A DNA stretch of 64,000 nt from Bombardia bombarda. Its lineage: Eukaryota > Ascomycota > Sordariomycetes > Sordariales > Lasiosphaeriaceae. Numbering within the stretch: the first letter of the stretch is position 1; every line of letters begins with the position of its first letter. This document shows positions 33,672-45,723 of the stretch, one piece after another. Both the position numbers and the translations under genes were made by a program. The notes beneath the pieces were generated by a model that saw only the letters and a list, made by a program, of their open reading frames with translations, was not told the DNA's origin and searched no databases. The stretch spans positions 6,572,001 to 6,636,000 of the forward strand of contig JAULSR010000002.1 of the NCBI GenBank assembly GCA_030512295.1, in the 5' to 3' direction.

Positions 33672-36658
33672 ATGGCTTCCCGTCACGCTCGGGGAGACGA
33701 CGACGACGATGACGACGATGTGCTCCACGAGGGCCGCAATCCCTATGCCTCGTCCACGCGCTGGCGCCACCAGGAGTCGGCCGCCTTCGCCAAGCATGCT
33801 CGCCAGCAAGCCCAACATGCCCAGCCAATGGCTCGGGAGGCGGACTCGCACAGTCGCGTCGGCGACCTGGCCGACTTCCTAAACTCGTCGCGCATCTCTC
33901 CCGACAACGGCGCCGGCCGCCCAACCACCCCGCGATTCACGCCCATCATGGCCGGCGCGGCTGGGGCCCATAGTGTCGTGGCCAATGGGGGCAGCGGTGA
34001 AGTCGCCGGCCCCGACGACTACCAGACAGATGTCCGGCCTGACGGCAAGGACGTTGTGTGCGGGCCGCTGCTCAACTACCGTCGCATGGAGGGCACCCAG
34101 TGGTTTGGCAGTGTTCTGGTGGTAACAAGGGGCGGGGGCAGGTCGCAGCCGTTCACGCCGAGTCTGGTTTTGCGGAGGGCTGGCGGCGCCCATGATGCGC
34201 CGGGCCAGACGATCCAGGGAACATGTCTCTACTCGGACCCGCGCAACACGTTTTGGAGATTTGACCTGTCCGTGGAACTGGAGCGTTCTGAGGCCATGTG
34301 GGAATATGCCCTGCCCGATATGCGCATTCACAGCAAGACGAAACCCCGCGTCAACAAATTCTTCGTGCCTGCCGTGACCGAGTCTATGAGGATCATGTTC
34401 CACTCCTGCAATGGCTTTAGTGTCGGTACCGACGAGGACGCGTGGAGCGGTGCAGCTCTTTGGAACGACGTTATGCGGCGACATAAAGAGGTTCCGTTCC
34501 ATGTCATGTAAGAGCATCGCAGTACTGTTTGACGCTTACAGAGATCGCAACTAAACATATACAGGCTTGGTGGTGGCGACCAGATCTACAACGACGGTAT
34601 CAGAGTTGCGGGGCCCCTTCGTGATTGGACGAACATCACCAACCCAAAGAAACGGAGGGAATATCCCTTTCCGGAGAAGCTCCGCAGAGAATGCGACAAC
34701 TACTATCTGAATAACTACATCAAATGGTCAGTCTGATCTCGTGGTTCAAGATCATAAAAGACTTCCCTAACAAGTGAATTATTCAGGTACTCGACTGAGC
34801 CATTTGCTGCTGCGAACGGTCAGATTGCGCAGCTGAATATCTGGGATGACCATGATGTATGCCGCGCCGTAGTTTCCCCCTTTAGTGGTGCGCTACTGAC
34901 TGAAACTAGATCATTGACGGCTTCGGATCTTACGTTAACGAGTTTATGAAATGCGATGTAAGATATATCGGCTTGCAATCTCTGAGCTCAGGCGTTCTTA
35001 ACACAATCAATAGGTTTTCCGAGGCATCGGTGGTTTGGCTCACAAATACTATATGCTATTTCAGCATCACTTACCTCCCCCTACTTCCACATACTGCTCA
35101 GGTGCGCATCCTATAGTCGCTCGCGGTATCCCTCTCGCTGACATAGTTCAGACGCCGTTCAACCGACCGCAAACGAAGAGGGACAGGGAGCTGATCCCAA
35201 TCAGATGATGGATACATATGTGCATCCCGCCATGACAGAGTCAAACTACATTGTAGGCTCACAAGCTGGGGTATGATGGTCCCCCTCCGCCTTTGATCGG
35301 AATTCAGCTGCTAACCGGAGTATAGCCCTATGTTGCCGAGCATTCGCACAACATGTTTACCAAATTGGGAGCCCGTATAGCCTTCCTGGGCATTGACGCG
35401 CGAACAGAGGTGAGTTTTTGTGATATGCCCCTATCGTGACGCTTGCTGACCTGGCGACCAGCGTACGAGACATCAAGTAAACTATCCGGAAACGTATGAT
35501 CAGATATTCAACCGGCTGAAGCAGGAGCTCTCTTCTGCTGCAAGCTCTGGGAATCCGTTTAAGCATTTGATTCTGCTTTTGGGTATTCCTATTGCATACC
35601 CAGTAAGTCGCTTGCTGCAATAAACCCTTTATCGGGATTAGCTGACAGGACATTAGCGCTTGACCTGGCTTGAAAACATATTTGCCAGCCCGGTCCTGGG
35701 CCCAGTCAAGTTCATGCACAGACGGATGGGTCTGGGCGGCAATTTTTTCAATAGCTTCGACGGCAGTGTCGATCTGCTGGATGATCTTGATGATCATTAT
35801 ACCGCAAGAACACACAAGAAAGAGAGGAACCGCCTGGTTGAGCGACTCCAGGGCATCTGCGCCGAGTTCTCCATCCGCATTACCATCTTGGGTGGCGATG
35901 TTCACCTGGCTGCGCTGGGGCGGTTTTACTCTAACCCCAAACTGAACATCCCGGCGGAGAACGACTACCGCTACATGGCCAACGTTGTGTCATCGGCCAT
36001 CGTCAACAAGCCTCCTCCGCAGGCGGTGGCAAACCTCCTGTCAAGGCGAAACAAGATCCACCATCTCAACCACGAGACGGACGAGACGCTCCTAAAGATG
36101 TTTGACAAGGATCCCGGCGACAGCGTCAAGACGGCCAAGCACAATCTTGTCACCATGCCCAGCCGCAACTTTGCCATCATCACGGAGAACTCTCCCAACA
36201 ATGCTCATAACGGCGCACCGGCACCGGCAGCCAGCAATGGCGCAGCTCCAGACCTCCTGGCGCCACCGAATTTGGACGGCGAGCATGGCGCACCTCTTGG
36301 CTCCAGCGCCGGCCACAGCACCCGAAGCAAAGTATCGGCGATACGGCCCAGCAAGGACGCCCACTTTGCCATCTCGGCGGGCGAGGTCGATGCTGGTACG
36401 AAGCATAAGGCGGCATCGCCAATTGAGCATGGAAAGGGCAGCGACGGCAGTCTCGACGTCTGCATCCGGGTCGAGATCAACCAGCACGACCGCCAGGGCC
36501 GCACCGAGGGTTATGGACTGTCGATTCCGACGCTCGACTATAGGGGGCCGAAGCCGCCGTCGTTGGCGTCGCCGAGAAGTGCTGGGTCGGCGTCTTTGAC
36601 GGTTAGTTCGGTGGGTGACGGTGACCAACGGCACCATGGTGAGAATGGGGGACATTAG
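33672..36658 (+). CDS. PhoD-like metallophosphatase
   Basis: Large fungal protein with a PhoD-type phosphatase domain, a metal-dependent phosphoesterase family; its natural substrate is unknown. Nine exons (33672-34507, 34565-34726, 34787-34856, 34910-34957, 35014-35101, 35152-35270, 35326-35409, 35462-35602, 35657-36658) give 849 residues; the small introns are 49-60 nt. Residues 1-110 are low in complexity with an Asp run (GDDDDDDDD). Metal-site motifs are seen as NIWDDHD at 351-356, followed by GFGSYVNEF, and GGDVHLAALGRF at 595-606. HHLPPPTSTYCS and AFLGIDARTERTRHQV lie between. After about residue 690 the tail is Ala/Pro/Ser-rich and probably disordered. All eight junctions keep frame, so the model is firm. 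No signal peptide is visible, so a cytosolic location is more likely than secretion. Confidence 0.92.
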
Positions 36659-37985
36659 TTTTGGCTTTCATTCTTCTCTTCTTGTTTATAAAGTGGGTGC
36701 CGTGTTTTATGGGCGCGATTAGCAATCAGCTGGGGCATTGTTCAGCTATGCCGGAGGGATTGAGGGCCGCTTGTTTGCGAAAAGGACATGGACGAAAAGC
36801 TTTGGGGTGGTTGTGTTACTTTGGTAACTGGGTTGAATTGATGGAGTTGATGGATGGATGTGTATGGACGAGGCATGATGGTGCGGCATTGTGCTGTGGG
36901 TAGAATGAGATCTTCCGTACGCGGTTGACTATGACGAAGGAAGAGGGGGGGTGGGAACGTGGATGGGAGACTGAGGAACCGGATGTTGTTTCTATAATGT
37001 AATCATGTATGTCTGGCATGTTCGTTTGGATACCCGTTAATTTTCGTTTCCATCTTTTTCTTGTCTGCTTGCCATAGCTTTGTTTATGTTTCTCTTCTTA
37101 GACCAGCCTGAGATGATATTTCTCTCTGTTGCTCGATTTGATGTAGGAGAAGAGATGGGCCCCATCAGTTTGCAGTTTCGAGAGCTCGACCCTGGTCGAC
37201 GCGGCCCTGCAAGGACTTTTTACACCAAAGCTTGTCTGTGTCTTCCTTTTAATGTGCTCCTCCACAGCATGCAGACCTGAAGGACCACCCCACGTATTTA
37301 TGTACTTTGCTGCGAGTATTCTAGCACATGCATCTGTGGCTGTCGGTCGGAAATCTATCCTACTGGACCTCTCCCCCTAGACCTTCGGCCACAATCGGGA
37401 GACGACCCAGCAAGGGCGACTTGCGATTCTCGGACGTTGAGAGATTTCGCGATACGGGACGAAAAGGATGGGTCAGGGGTGCGTGGTTGGCCTTCCTGGG
37501 CTGAGCGAGGGTTGGATAAGGAAACGATAAGCGTTCGGAGCGTGGTCGGCGGCGGGGGCAAGTGTCCAGACCTCTCTGCCCCGCCCTGCCCACCCAAACC
37601 CGCAGCAGCCCCCCCAAGCCCGCAGCAGCCCCCGCAGCAACCCCCAACATGCCCGCAAGCATCATTGGTCAATGGGGCCTGCAGGCGCTCCCGGCAAGCT
37701 CTCCCCAGCAGCAGCCGCGTGTAACTGATGTGGTAAAGCCGAGACAAAGCGATGCAACAGGCAGGTCCCCTCCACGTTGACGTGCCTGCTGGGTGCAAGC
37801 ACGAAGACAGCTCCGACGGAGGCAGTCGGAAGCTGTCATTCTAGGTGTTATTCATTCGACTGGAAGGCAAACTCGCCACGACGTCAGCGGCAGCGGCAAG
37901 CATAGTGCATACGCCCGCGGCATATAGAAAGGCTGCTTGCTCCTGCCCACGCCGGGCCATCCGTCTTGGGCCTCTACAGAGATAA
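36659..37985. other. Intergenic, no supported gene
   Basis: This is the 3' flank of the PhoD-like gene and the promoter of the P5C dehydrogenase gene. A C-rich stretch with two CCCGCAGCAGCCCCC-like copies lies at about 37600-37640. No coding sequence is supported. Confidence 0.55.
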
Positions 37986-39861
37986 ATGGCAGCACACCAG
38001 CTCAGAGCTTTTGCGTCATCAACACGTTCACTGCCTCATCTACGCAAGCAACTCACCATCAGGGCCACAATGTCGACCTTTGCTACCTTCAAGGTGCCCA
38101 AGATTACCAACGAGGCCAATGTACGTCCACGCCCTAGCACAAGGCATCCCTTCGTGTCTGACATTCATGTAGCACCACTATGCCAAAGGCTCCGATCAGA
38201 GAGCGGGCCTGACGGCTGCCATCGAGGGTCTCCAGAAGAAGGGCGCGTTGGAGGTGCCCCTCGTCATTGGTGGAAAAGAGGTACGTTACTTTTCAGGATA
38301 TTCCCCAACTGTTCTCTTCCTGCACGGACGGCCTGCTAATAACAACCTAACGTGTGCCCAGACCAAGACTTCATCGACTGGTACACAAGTAAATCCGGCC
38401 GACCACAAGACGACTATTGCTACATATTCGCAGGCCTCGCCGCAGGATGTCAGCAAGGCCATCGACGCTGCCCTGGCCGCGAAGCCAGAATGGGAGTCGT
38501 TGCCATTCGCCGACCGCGCTGCCGTCTTCCTCAAGGCGGCAGACCTGATCAGCAGCAAGTATCGCTACGACTTGCTGGCGGCGACGATGCTGGGCCAGGG
38601 CAAGAATGCCTGGCAGGCCGAGATCGATGCCGCCGCCGAGCTAATCGACTTCCTCCGCTTCAACGTCCAATATGCCGAGGAACTATATGCCCAACAGCCG
38701 GCCCACAACTCTGCTGGCGTGTGGAACCGTGTCGAGTACAGGCCGCTCGAGGGCTTCGTTTACGCCGTGACACCCTTTAACTTCACGGCCATCGCCGGCA
38801 ACCTGCCCGGCGTGCCTGCACTGCTGGGCAACGTTGTGGTTTGGAAGCCCAGCGACTATGCGATTGCCAGCAACTGGCTGTTGTACAACATCCTGATCGA
38901 GGCGGGTCTTCCCAAGAATGTTATCCAGTTTGTGCCAGGCGACCCGGTGGAGGTGACAAAGGTGGTGCTGGCACACAAGAAGTTTGCCGCTCTGCACTAT
39001 ACCGGCAGCACCGCCGTCTTCCGAAAGCTGTACGGTGAGATTGGCGCCGGCGTTGCTGAGGGGCGGTATCAGTCGTATCCTCGCATCGTCGGCGAGACGG
39101 GTGGCAAGAACTTCCACCTGATCCACTCGTCGGCCGATATTGAGAATGCCGTTGTGCAGACGGTTCGTGGTGCCTTTGAGTACCAGGGCCAAAAGTGCAG
39201 CGCTACTTCTCGGCTATATGTTCCTGCGTCGATCTGGCCGCAGTTCAAGACCCGTCTCGTGGAAGAGACGAAGAAGCTTACGGTTGGCAGCCCTTGGGAC
39301 CATCAGCATTTCATAGGCCCCGTCATCCACGCCGGCTCGTTCAAGAAGCTCTCTGGAGCTATCGACAACGCCAAGGACGACAAGGACCTCGAGCTGCTGA
39401 CAGGCGGCACCTACGATGACTCGACAGGCTTCTTCGTCCAGCCAACCATCTACGTGTCGCAGAAACCCGACCACAAGCTCTTCTCCACAGAGCTGTTTGG
39501 TCCTATCCTGACGACATATGTCTACGACGACACCAAGGACCCCGTCGGCGCCTTTGCGTCGGTCTGCGACCTGGTGGATGGCGCGTCGGAATACGGCCTG
39601 ACGGGGTCCGTGTTCGCGGCCGACCGGGCTGCCGTGCGTTTTGCAGAGGAGAAGCTCCGTAATGCGGCAGGCAACTTTTATATCAACTGCAAGAGCACTG
39701 GTGCCGTGGTCGGCCAGCAGCCATTTGGCGGCAGCCGCGCGAGTGGCACCAACGACAAGGCCGGCAGCATAAACATTCTGGGGCGCTTCGTCAGCATGAG
39801 AAGTATCAAGGAAGAGTTCAACGCCACGACTCGGGTAGTGTACCCCAGCAATGAGACATGA
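37986..39861 (+). CDS. Delta-1-pyrroline-5-carboxylate dehydrogenase
   Basis: NAD-dependent aldehyde dehydrogenase that oxidises glutamate semialdehyde/P5C to glutamate, the second step of proline breakdown in mitochondria. Three exons, 37986-38120, 38173-38280 and 38362-39861, give 580 residues. The start MAAHQLRAFASSTRSLPHLR is Arg/Ser-rich and acid-free, a good mitochondrial presequence; an in-frame ATG at 38070 (MSTFATFKVPKIT) would give 552 residues without it. VTPFNFTAIAGNLPGVPALLG, VVWKPSDYA and FTGSTAVF-type segments are typical of the P5C branch. The general base is Glu326 in GETGGKN and the catalytic Cys360 is in GQKCSATSRLYVP. The end QQPFGGSRASGTNDKAG is diagnostic. No proline-cluster partners (permease, proline oxidase, PrnA regulator) lie beside it in this window. 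Confidence 0.97.
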
Positions 39862-41200
39862 GACGAGCAAAAGAAATAAGAGTGCTTTTGATGCGACGAA
39901 CTTTTGTGCGGGGGAGAATGAGAGATTTGGAGTCAAAGAGCAGGATATGTGCATCGCTATTCACACGAGATATAGCTGACAGTAATGCCACCAAAAAATC
40001 GTTTCCAGTCACGTTAGGTATAAATGGAAAAGTCCCAAAAGCCGTCGGCCACGCGAGTTGTAGCCAAACAGCCTTGATATCAATTTACCTCTATTTCACC
40101 ACCTGACTACTGCTACTGTATGTTATGTGCAAGTGAAGAGTGTGGCGACCTGGCGGTCAGGGAAATGGCACGCATGCGCAAACCACTGGCTAATAGACAG
40201 GCATACCCGTCGAGAATCGCAGGGCTTCTCGCCAAGGGCAAGACGGGAAGAGTTACATCTGCTTTTTTGTAGTCGTGTAAAAAGATCGGAATCATGCTCG
40301 TGTTCAACTGGACAAGAGCTGGGGAAGAAGGTTCTTGCACTGGACCACGGTACAAGCAGCCGGGAAATTGCGTCAATGGTTGGGGTAAATTGTTCGAGAA
40401 ACAGGCAGGCTGACGACGGAGTTTTCTGTAACAGCAAAGGGAAGGTGGACGGTGACCGAGTACTGATTACACGGCCCGGGAAGCTCAGACATGCCCCTAT
40501 AGTGAAACTGACCAATCAGAGCAGGGGATTCGACCTCGTGCCTTCCAGATCAGAGCTGAGCACGCGACTGACTGCTCTTCGCTGCACGCCTGCACGCACT
40601 TTCCCACTTGCACGCCGCGCTGCACTGGAAACAGAATGAACCAGTCCCTTGTCACACACGGGACATGGATCCGATCGTCGACCTGGATGGTGTCCGCGCA
40701 ATGTCTATCCCTACTTTGCCCGTGTTAGTACGAAGTAGCAGGCGGCTCTTCAAAAGGCACAATGATCATCACTTCTTTGACTACTGTTGAACATGACAGT
40801 CGATCCAAAGCCGTCCCAGGATTAATCCTCCATCTCTTTAGGTTGCCTGTCATTTCTCGCTTCTCGTATTCTATTACTGCTGGTGAAGTCAACGTTTGTT
40901 GAGCACACGCGCGCATCGCTTTGTCCACAGCCTGATGCTTTCGGCCTGCCATACTAGCAGTCTGTCGGGCACGCGCCATCCTCTCAAGAGGTTCTTTTTG
41001 ATCTTGCTATAACGTTACGTGCGAGTGACGTCTCGGCTAGGTAGTCGACCTCAAGGTCGGACAGGGCCAGAACATCGACTACCCTGGGCTGTGGTAACCT
41101 TGCGCACCACAACCAGCTATCCTCGTTATAACCCACAATCACCACATCTACCTACCGTGTTCGCTATCACTCTCTTGCACACGCCCAACCCACAGCCAAG
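39862..41200. other. Intergenic, no supported gene
   Basis: This is the 3' flank of P5C dehydrogenase and the promoter and leader of the bHLH gene. A plus-strand frame near 40130-40640 is open but lacks an ATG at its start and any domain, so I treat it as chance. Confidence 0.55.
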
Positions 41201-42646
41201 ATGCCACGAGCGACCTTGCCACCGACGCCGGCGTCCTCGACCGACATGAAGGGGAAGGATGGCTCGAAGCTGGCTTCCCTGCAGATGATGGCCTTCGAGC
41301 TACCACCACCCGCCATCCTGCCCGCCGACGCCGCTGTCCTGTCCCCGAGCACCGCAGGCCCGACCCTCCACACCTCTCCCTCTTCGTCTTCCTCCAACGC
41401 TGTATATCCGGTGCAGCCAAGCGAGACGGTGAAGGCCCGCAGACGCTCATCAGCTGCCCAGGGGCCGCCAAAGGACCAGTTCACCCTCCCGCCGCCCCCT
41501 ACCCGGTCGCGCAAGATCATACAAATGAAACCTCGTAAGGAAGCCACACCAGAACCCGCTCGGCCAGCCGCCACAAAGAGTGCTTCCTCGGCGAAGGGCA
41601 ACAACAACACCTCGGCGGCAACCACCACGTTGGCTACCGCCGCAGGCACGAAAAGGAAACAGCCGTCCGCCACGAGCGCGGCCGGGAGGAAGATTGCTCG
41701 CAAGACAGCCCATAGCCTCATTGAGCGTCGGCGGAGATCAAAGATGAATGAAGAATTCGCCGTTCTCAAGGACATGATACCGGCATGTGATGGTGAAATG
41801 CACAAGTTGGCTATTCTTCAGGTCAGTGATATATGTGAGGCCCGACTCATGGATATGACATTGTGTCACTCTTGAATACGGCCTTGTCTGGTACTGTTTT
41901 ATTTATAGCAGCCGTTCTGGCTGTTCCAATACTGACTTTAAATCTGATCTCAGGCCTCGATCGAATACGTCAGATATCTAGAGGACTGCGTCGCCAAGCT
42001 GAAGGCACAGCGCGAGCCACAGTCCAGGCGGCAAGAGGCCGAATTGATGGGCTTACCATCGCCGTCTGGGGGTAGCAGAGAGACGTATAACCTAGACCGT
42101 GACTATGCTGCCGCCAGTGCAGCAGCAACAACAGCTGCTGGTGTCGCTACTCCTTCCGGTGCCAACTCGTCGTCCGATGTAGACATGACGGGCTCTGAAG
42201 TCATGTCGTCTCCGGCTTTCACCCCAAACGCGGGCCGTTCTCAGCAGCCATCTGTCTCCCCGGCGCTCCTTGCCGAGGACTACTCCCGGCGGGATAATCG
42301 GCATAATTCGTACTCTTCTTCTGCCTCAACCACAGCAGACTACCACCACCATCGGCAGCATAGCTATGGCGGCGGCGGCGGCGGCGGCGCAGTCTCATCG
42401 TCATCTACCACCACCTCGCCTGCCTTTGGCCCACAACAGGGGGGGCCACCATATGGGTATGCTCCACAGAGCAGAACACATTCGGCTTCGGGCTCGACGT
42501 TGACGAGCCCGGCTCTGCTTCCTGAGAGGGACCTGGACCAGGAAGCCACGGCTGCTCTGTTGATGTTGAATCAGACAGATAGACGTGGTCCGTCGGCGGT
42601 GGGAGCTGGGCGGGGGATGAGCGTGAGGGATCTGTTGAGTACATGA
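41201..42646 (+). CDS. bHLH transcription factor
   Basis: Basic helix-loop-helix DNA-binding protein of 437 residues from exons 41201-41821 and 41954-42646. The N-terminal half is Pro/Ser/Ala-rich. The basic region and helix 1 are RKTAHSLIERRRRSKMNEEF, residues 167-186. His171, Glu175 and Arg179 form the HxxxExxxR pattern expected for CACGTG-type E-boxes. The loop is short (MIPACDGEMHK). Helix 2 spans the 132 nt intron (KLAILQ then ASIEYVRYLEDCVAKLKAQ). The C-terminal half is Ser/Gly/His-rich, with a Gly8 run, and includes FTPNAGRSQQPSVSP. It resembles the fungal Esc1-like class, but orthology is not certain. Short conserved islands near the end (SALLLLNQ-like AALLMLNQTDRR and MSVRDLLS) may be regulatory contacts. 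Confidence 0.92.
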
Positions 42647-42650
42647 GAGA

Positions 42651-42677
42651 TATACACACGCGCACGCGCACGCACAT
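42651..42677. repeat. 27-bp alternating pyrimidine-purine tract
   Basis: Starting four bases after the bHLH stop codon, 27 bases alternate strictly between pyrimidine and purine: TATA, then CA and CG steps. This is a textbook Z-DNA-prone composition, especially through its CG-rich centre. Confidence 0.85.
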
Positions 42678-43747
42678 CTTCCTCTGCAGTTCTTGCTGCA
42701 TGAGGGAGGGGAGAAATCGTTCGAGGGAGGATTCTGTGCTCGTTTTATGATATTGGACGATGATCTCCCTTCACCGGTACTAATATGGTCTGATTTTCCT
42801 TTATCAACCAGGATGGGCTTCGGGGCTGAAACCCCTAACTAACTGGCTGACTAAGGCGTAATGGCAAGTCGAGAGAGCCAGGGGTTCATCATGGATTAGA
42901 TGAGAAAGAAGAATGGGGCGGAAACATTGCTTAGGGTCTTGCGTTTTCCTTTCTCGAATTTCGGAAGGGGGTTTATCACAGCTTGCGATGTCGGCGTTTT
43001 ATCAGGCGCTGAAAAACGGTGTCTTGGCCATACTATTCAGCAAAGTATGTGCCGAGTAGAGGGGGGGCAAACAAACGCAGCTTTCTCTTGCGTGTGGATT
43101 GTTTTGATTTCCACTTTTGTTTTGTTTCCTTGGTGAAGCATGTTACGCGGCAGGGCTCCGAGTAAGAAATATGTCAAAGCACGACGAAATAAACGATAAT
43201 TATGGTGTTATGTATGGGGGACAGCATACCACGATTTGAAGCCGGGCATAGCTTGGGATTCTTCTCTTCATTTTCTTCGGCAAAGATGATACGGGAGGCA
43301 GTAGCTCGCGGCTCTCGCGACTCTTGATGTGTTTTGAATCTGACGAGGGGGAAAGATGGTGGTGCGTTCCCCCCTTTCGTTCTAGAAGTCAACCGGGGAT
43401 GGATATTTAGAAAGTCGAGACAGCAATAAGAACAGAACACCAAGTGCAAAGGATTCAGGAAGAGGCCAAAGAGCTGCATGACATGAGATTTGCGGGAGAA
43501 ATGGCTCCATTTGGGGCAGGGTTCTTTCCATCGGGGAAGCTATCTGATTGACTTCTTCGGTAAGATGGGAATAGTGAAAAGTCTGGGAATCACAATGGCG
43601 GTTGCTGATTGCAGAAGTCTGATGTTTCATGTCGTATATCGTACGAGGGGTTTGTTTTGACTCGTGCGTCCAAGCTTCAAAATCGACTGACTGACTTGGC
43701 CGTTGCGACGCCGACGGGTTGCTTGCCCCTTGTTTCTGCCTGGGCAA

Positions 43748-43756
43748 GCACGTGAC
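43748..43756. promoter_or_regulatory. GCACGTGAC E-box (Cbf1-type site)
   Basis: Reverse complement of the 9-mer at 21898. It lies about 880 bp upstream of the ATG at 44631. The bHLH protein encoded just to the left has the residue pattern for CACGTG, but a regulatory link is only a guess. Confidence 0.3.
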
Positions 43757-44630
43757 ACCCCTGACAGTGGAAAAACCTCAGTACCTTGCCTATCGTGGTG
43801 TATACAGTCTACCGGATAGGGGGAGGTGGTGGTAGGGGAGGAGACAACTTGAGGTCTAGAATACTGCTGACAGCTCTGGGATGGAAGTCTCTACATAGAT
43901 AGACAAGGCAGACAGATACCTGACGGCTATATATGTCAAGCTATCCCATCGTCTCCTTGGCCTCCTTTTCGTCCTCCATAGCAAGCTACAGCTTTCTTTC
44001 AACCAATTTCCTAATCTTCATTCACCCGTCGTCTCTGGCAGACCGACACCTTTTATCCTCTCTCAATCCGCCGGCGTGGATATCCCTAAGAAAACACCCA
44101 ATACTCGATTTTGCTGCTTCCCAATATTTCCCATCGGGGAGAAAGTCGTCCTCCCGAACACTGAAACCTCTCCCCCTGAATATTCCTCTGCACGAGGCTA
44201 TTCGCCGCTTAATAACAGACACGTGTTTGACCGCCGTGACAGCAAGAAGCCAGCAGTAGATCCGTCAGTTCCGCGCACTCTCCCCGTCTTTAGGCAGCGC
44301 AGTCTCCAACAGGGTAATCTCACCGCTGCCACCGTTCTCAAGCCGTTATCTCTTCCCCAGTTCCTTCACCGTCGAACAGTTTCTCAGCCGCAGCAGCAGC
44401 AGCAAGAGAAGCCATCGAGTCCTCCACGTGCCCAACGACACAAGAGAGTCTTCTCCGCCTCCAAGCCCCAACCTCTCCGTCTCGTCCAGGAGACACTTCA
44501 TAGTCGCAAGCGGAAGCCTCCTGTCTTCTACGCCAAACACTCCTGCTCAGCTTTACACTCGGTGACCTACCTCGCCATACACCAAGACAACATCGATTCA
44601 TCCTCACCATCGCCACCACCGACATACGAA

Positions 44631-45292
44631 ATGGCGTCCAACCCGCTCATGCCAAAGGTTGATCCCACCATTCCTTTAAACTTCCCTACCAGCAGTGGCC
44701 CCCGTCCTGTGACCACCACTACCACCACCACCGGCGGCTACGGCCTCGGTGATTCTACTATGTCTCATTCCCCTTCAAAGGAGGAGATCCTCGCTAACTT
44801 GCGACGCCAGGTAAATACCACACCACCACCACTACCATCACCACCATCTCACCACCTCATCGGCCCCCTCTCCCGTTTCAAGGCCAGGTTTGTTAGTGTT
44901 CACGGCAAACCATGTGAGGGGAGGGGGGTCAACCATCCCCCTATTTGTCTCGAAAGACTGAGCGATTTTTTGCGGCGATTGATATGATAAAACAGCTCGA
45001 CGACTCGGCCGGATCAGACGCATCCTCGGTCAACTCGCGAGGCAGCCGGCGCCGCCGCAACCGCAACATGAACCGCAACATCAACAACCAGAACAATGCG
45101 CTGCTTGCGGCACAAGCCGCCCAGGCCGCTGCGCAGCAGCACAAGGGCCTCGGCTTCACGGGCCAGCCACCTCATGTGCTGCCGCGCCTGGCCGATACCA
45201 AGCCGGTTCGGCTGCAGCTGGGGCTCAACCTCGATGTCGAGCTGGAGCTCAAGGCAAGGCTGCAGGGTGATGTGTCGTTGACTTTGCTGTAA
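44631..45292 (+). CDS. Uncharacterised small basic protein
   Basis: Exons 44631-44810 and 44996-45292 give 158 residues if exon 2 is read to its TAA. The start is MASNPLMPKVDPTIPLNFP. A conserved-looking helix SPSKEEILANLRRQLDD spans the intron join. Then comes SVNSRGSRRRRNRNMNRNIN, an Arg/Asn-rich region that could bind nucleic acid or act as a nuclear signal. The C-terminal block HVLPRLADTKPVRLQLGLNL, then DVELELKARLQGDVSLTLL, looks like a conserved beta-rich motif. A strong donor (CT|GTAAGT) overlaps the stop. With acceptor 45382 the protein ends one residue later (TAA at 45387-45389); with acceptor 45413 it continues into the next entry. I do not recognise a family. Confidence 0.78.
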
Positions 45293-45413
45293 GTGGAAAT
45301 TTTTCCCATCACTTGCTGCGTCCGCTCTTCTGTCTCTTGGAAGAAAAAGACAAATTGGGCTGACACGAACTGACACCAACAGCCAATAAACGGCATAATT
45401 GAAATGCTGTTAG

Positions 45414-45723
45414 AGTCGAAAAGAAGAAGAACATGACAAAGAGGCCAGCGTCGTCGACCGAGCTGCGGCCTGACATGCGCGGGGTGGTGGAGGCGGACGA
45501 GATATTTTACATGCGCATCGGCCGCTTCCAGCTGCGGCAGCGCTGGGTCGACCGCGAGGTCAGCCCGTCATTGACGGCAGCGGTGGCGGTGGGCATTGGC
45601 ATGGGCGGGCTGGTCCTGGGATTTGTTGCGTCAAGATGGCTGGAGTCTGTCAGTTTATATGTATGTATGTGGCTTGAGCACGGATTTTGGATTTTAGGGG
45701 ATTTGAAGGAGTGGGATGACTGA
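45414..45723 (+). CDS. Possible alternative third exon or small membrane protein
   Basis: From acceptor TTAG at 45413 this segment joins in frame to the preceding gene (donor at 45289), adding VEKKKNMTKRPASSTELRPD and a membrane span (SLTAAVAVGIGMGGLVLGFV), for a total of about 260 residues. It also has its own ATG at 45433, which would give a free 96-residue one-span protein. GTATGT near 45660 could be a further donor. I cannot tell which reading is real. Confidence 0.35.

Larger units (their letters stand above)
42647..44630. other. Intergenic, no supported gene
   Basis: 2 kb between two plus-strand genes. It begins with the alternating purine-pyrimidine tract, has a GCACGTGAC site at 43748, and ends in a pyrimidine-rich leader (43930-44620). 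This leader stays open in the frame of the next gene but has no in-frame ATG before 44631. Confidence 0.55.

Noticed and set aside
40127..40639. 170-codon open frame upstream of the bHLH gene
   Set aside because: It does not begin with ATG and shows no domain or protein-like conservation pattern.
44076..44630. Long N-terminal extension of the small basic protein at 44631
   Set aside because: The frame is open but has no in-frame ATG before 44631 and is a pyrimidine-rich leader with no conserved-looking sequence.
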